Source of the DNA: Amoebidium appalachense
Taxonomy: Eukaryota > Ichthyosporea
DNA: 64,000 nucleotides
Direction of reading: 5' to 3'
NCBI GenBank assembly: GCA_963693365.1
Contig: CAVNZM010000015.1
Location: 5,394,001-5,458,000, forward strand
Positions within the stretch are counted from its first letter, which is position 1. The number at the start of each line of letters is the position of its first letter. Shown here in pieces: positions 62,613 through 64,000 of the stretch. Made by a program: the position numbers and the translations under genes. Under the pieces are notes generated by a model. The model saw nothing but the letters and a program-made list of their open reading frames with translations, was not told the origin of the DNA and searched no databases.

Positions 62613-62723
62613 GGCTTATTGGCTTACGAGGAACAGGTATTTATATCAGGCCCTTACAATCGTGGCACACATGCATGGTATTTATATCAGGGCCTTACAA
62701 TCTTGGCTCACATGCATGCGTGT

Positions 62724-62781
<58 letters not shown>

Positions 62782-64000
62782 ACACACCGGCACACACACA
62801 CTCTGACACACACACAGTTTTAAGCCACTCGCTCTTGCTGAAAGTTTGTGCATCTTGTATTTCCTGTTTTCCGCTCGGGTTTCGGATGTTTTACCGTTGA
62901 GGGCTTTTTTTTTTTTTTTTTTTTTTTTTTTCCCACTAGATGCACCAGTTGGCTAAAAAAAGAAATATATCCCCCCCCCCCCCCCCCCCCCCCATTTTTT
63001 TTTCCCCCTTTCAAGTTCCCACTTGACTATGCACACGCCGGAGCGTGCAGATAACAGTGATTATGTAACTTTTCATAAGGGTTTGCAGGGCATGACATGA
63101 TGCTGAAACCCCTTGCAGTAATTTCCATGTTTTACGTGTGAATCTCGAAGCAGCCCATTATCTGTAACACCTTAATGGGCCGGGTTTCTAGAAATGCTTA
63201 ATCCTTAAGGGCATGTGTATTGCGGGTAGAGTCATTCCCTTGTAATAAACTTCAAGTATGGTACCCATCGTTTTAGTGCTCGGACGTATGAGTTGAAATC
63301 ACGCGGTGACTGTGTGTGCGAGTTGGTTAAGTTCGATAACTTAAGGGGTGTTGGAATGCATAAAGTTGGTTTACAGTACAGTAAATACGGAAGTGTTCGT
63401 ACATGGTTTTCCAATTTTAGAACTGTTTTGATAAAAGCACTGTAAAGCTAAGGTATAGCAGATGCAGTTATTTGTAGGGGTTAAAGTTAAAGTTTAACGT
63501 CCCCTTATTGATGATGGCGGTTTAATTTTAAAATATAGTTGTGTATAACTATTTCAACTGTGTGTGTTTTGCCTAAGCGTGATGTTTCATCGAAGCTTCT
63601 TTAAGGGCCTTTAAAGCTTAACCTTTCGCGTATGTGGTGCAGTGTTAATGTTTTAGCCCATGCACGAGTGCCTGCCGTTGAGGTTGACTTTGATACATTG
63701 TAAATATATAGCTATGTCGCTGAGGTGTGCCAACACGTGAAACATGGATAGCATGCTACCTTGCTAGGTAAATTTTAAGATTTATTGTTAAAATTTAAAA
63801 TGATAATTCGGGGGTGTTGCTGTTTTTGTGGCTTCAGAATAAACTTTCATGATCCGCTGAGACTCCAGGTTCGATTCAGCGTCAGCGGTCCGGCCCGATG
63901 GAAGTGGCGAAGAGTAGTGTAATTTGAAAGGCTCTGTGCAGCCTACAGCTGTGTGTGTGTGACACTGTGGACTGTGTGTGTGTGTGTGTGTGTGTGTGTG
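62613..64000. other. 3' flank of the PAS gene
   Basis: A direct duplication of a TATTTATATCAGG-CCTTACAATC block (62638-62662 and 62679-62703), a CA array (62736-62779), poly(T) and poly(C) runs (62907-62931, 62971-62992), then plain AT-rich DNA to the edge. AATAAA occurs at 63244 and 63838. No gene is recognised. Confidence 0.5.

Noticed and set aside
63840-63900. tRNA-like segment with GGTTCGATTC
   Set aside because: The T-loop-like motif is present, but no matching acceptor stem, anticodon arm or A-box could be traced.

Overview
This is a eukaryotic nuclear window carrying spliced genes with GT-AG introns. All four protein-coding genes that I can reconstruct lie on the plus strand. The gene set does not fix the lineage. 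It comprises a nuclear-envelope CTD-type phosphatase, a GATA zinc-finger factor, the kinetochore scaffold KNL1/Spc105 and a PAS protein of the fungal ERT1/RDS2/AcuK type. I infer a unicellular eukaryote or early-branching fungus/holozoan, with low certainty. Introns and some intergenic DNA are crammed with (CA/TG)n, (CT/AG)n and very long C or G runs, so most long open frames here are read-throughs of simple repeats and are not genes.

Layout. 120-2315: last four coding exons of a CTDNEP1/Dullard-type phosphatase; its 5' part lies left of the window. 2316-14176: repeat-rich then plainer intergenic DNA, with a non-autonomous terminal-inverted-repeat (TIR) element at 8504-9660. 14177-17529: seven-exon GATA-type zinc-finger protein of 465 aa. 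18624-20708: a second, longer TIR element of the same family; it contains a broken piggyBac-type transposase on the minus strand. 22342-49928: one roughly 27.6-kb KNL1 gene of about 39 small exons and about 1,480 aa. It has N-terminal SILK and RVSF PP1-docking motifs, a middle array of MELT-like units with duplicated exons, a coiled coil and a C-terminal RWD-like region. Its introns hold three complex minisatellites, two with higher-order structure, and several copies of a poly(C)-ended dispersed repeat. 49929-54681: AT-rich intergenic DNA nearly free of microsatellites, with a pair of inverted GC-rich repeats. 54682-62612: eight-exon PAS-domain protein. Its first exon carries a one-base frame conflict in a C run. 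62613-64000: 3' flank with no gene seen.

Exon models were built by hand from splice consensus, reading-frame continuity and protein-family similarity. In the four genes almost every junction is phase-consistent; the exceptions are KNL1 exons 36534-36662/37565-37852 and the first junction of the PAS gene. The genes look unrelated in function; nothing suggests a gene cluster. The most striking features are the structure of the introns (G/GT-rich at the 5' side, C/CA-rich at the 3' side, often touching the splice sites), exon-level expansion of the KNL1 array, and the TIR family with repeated subterminal palindromes.
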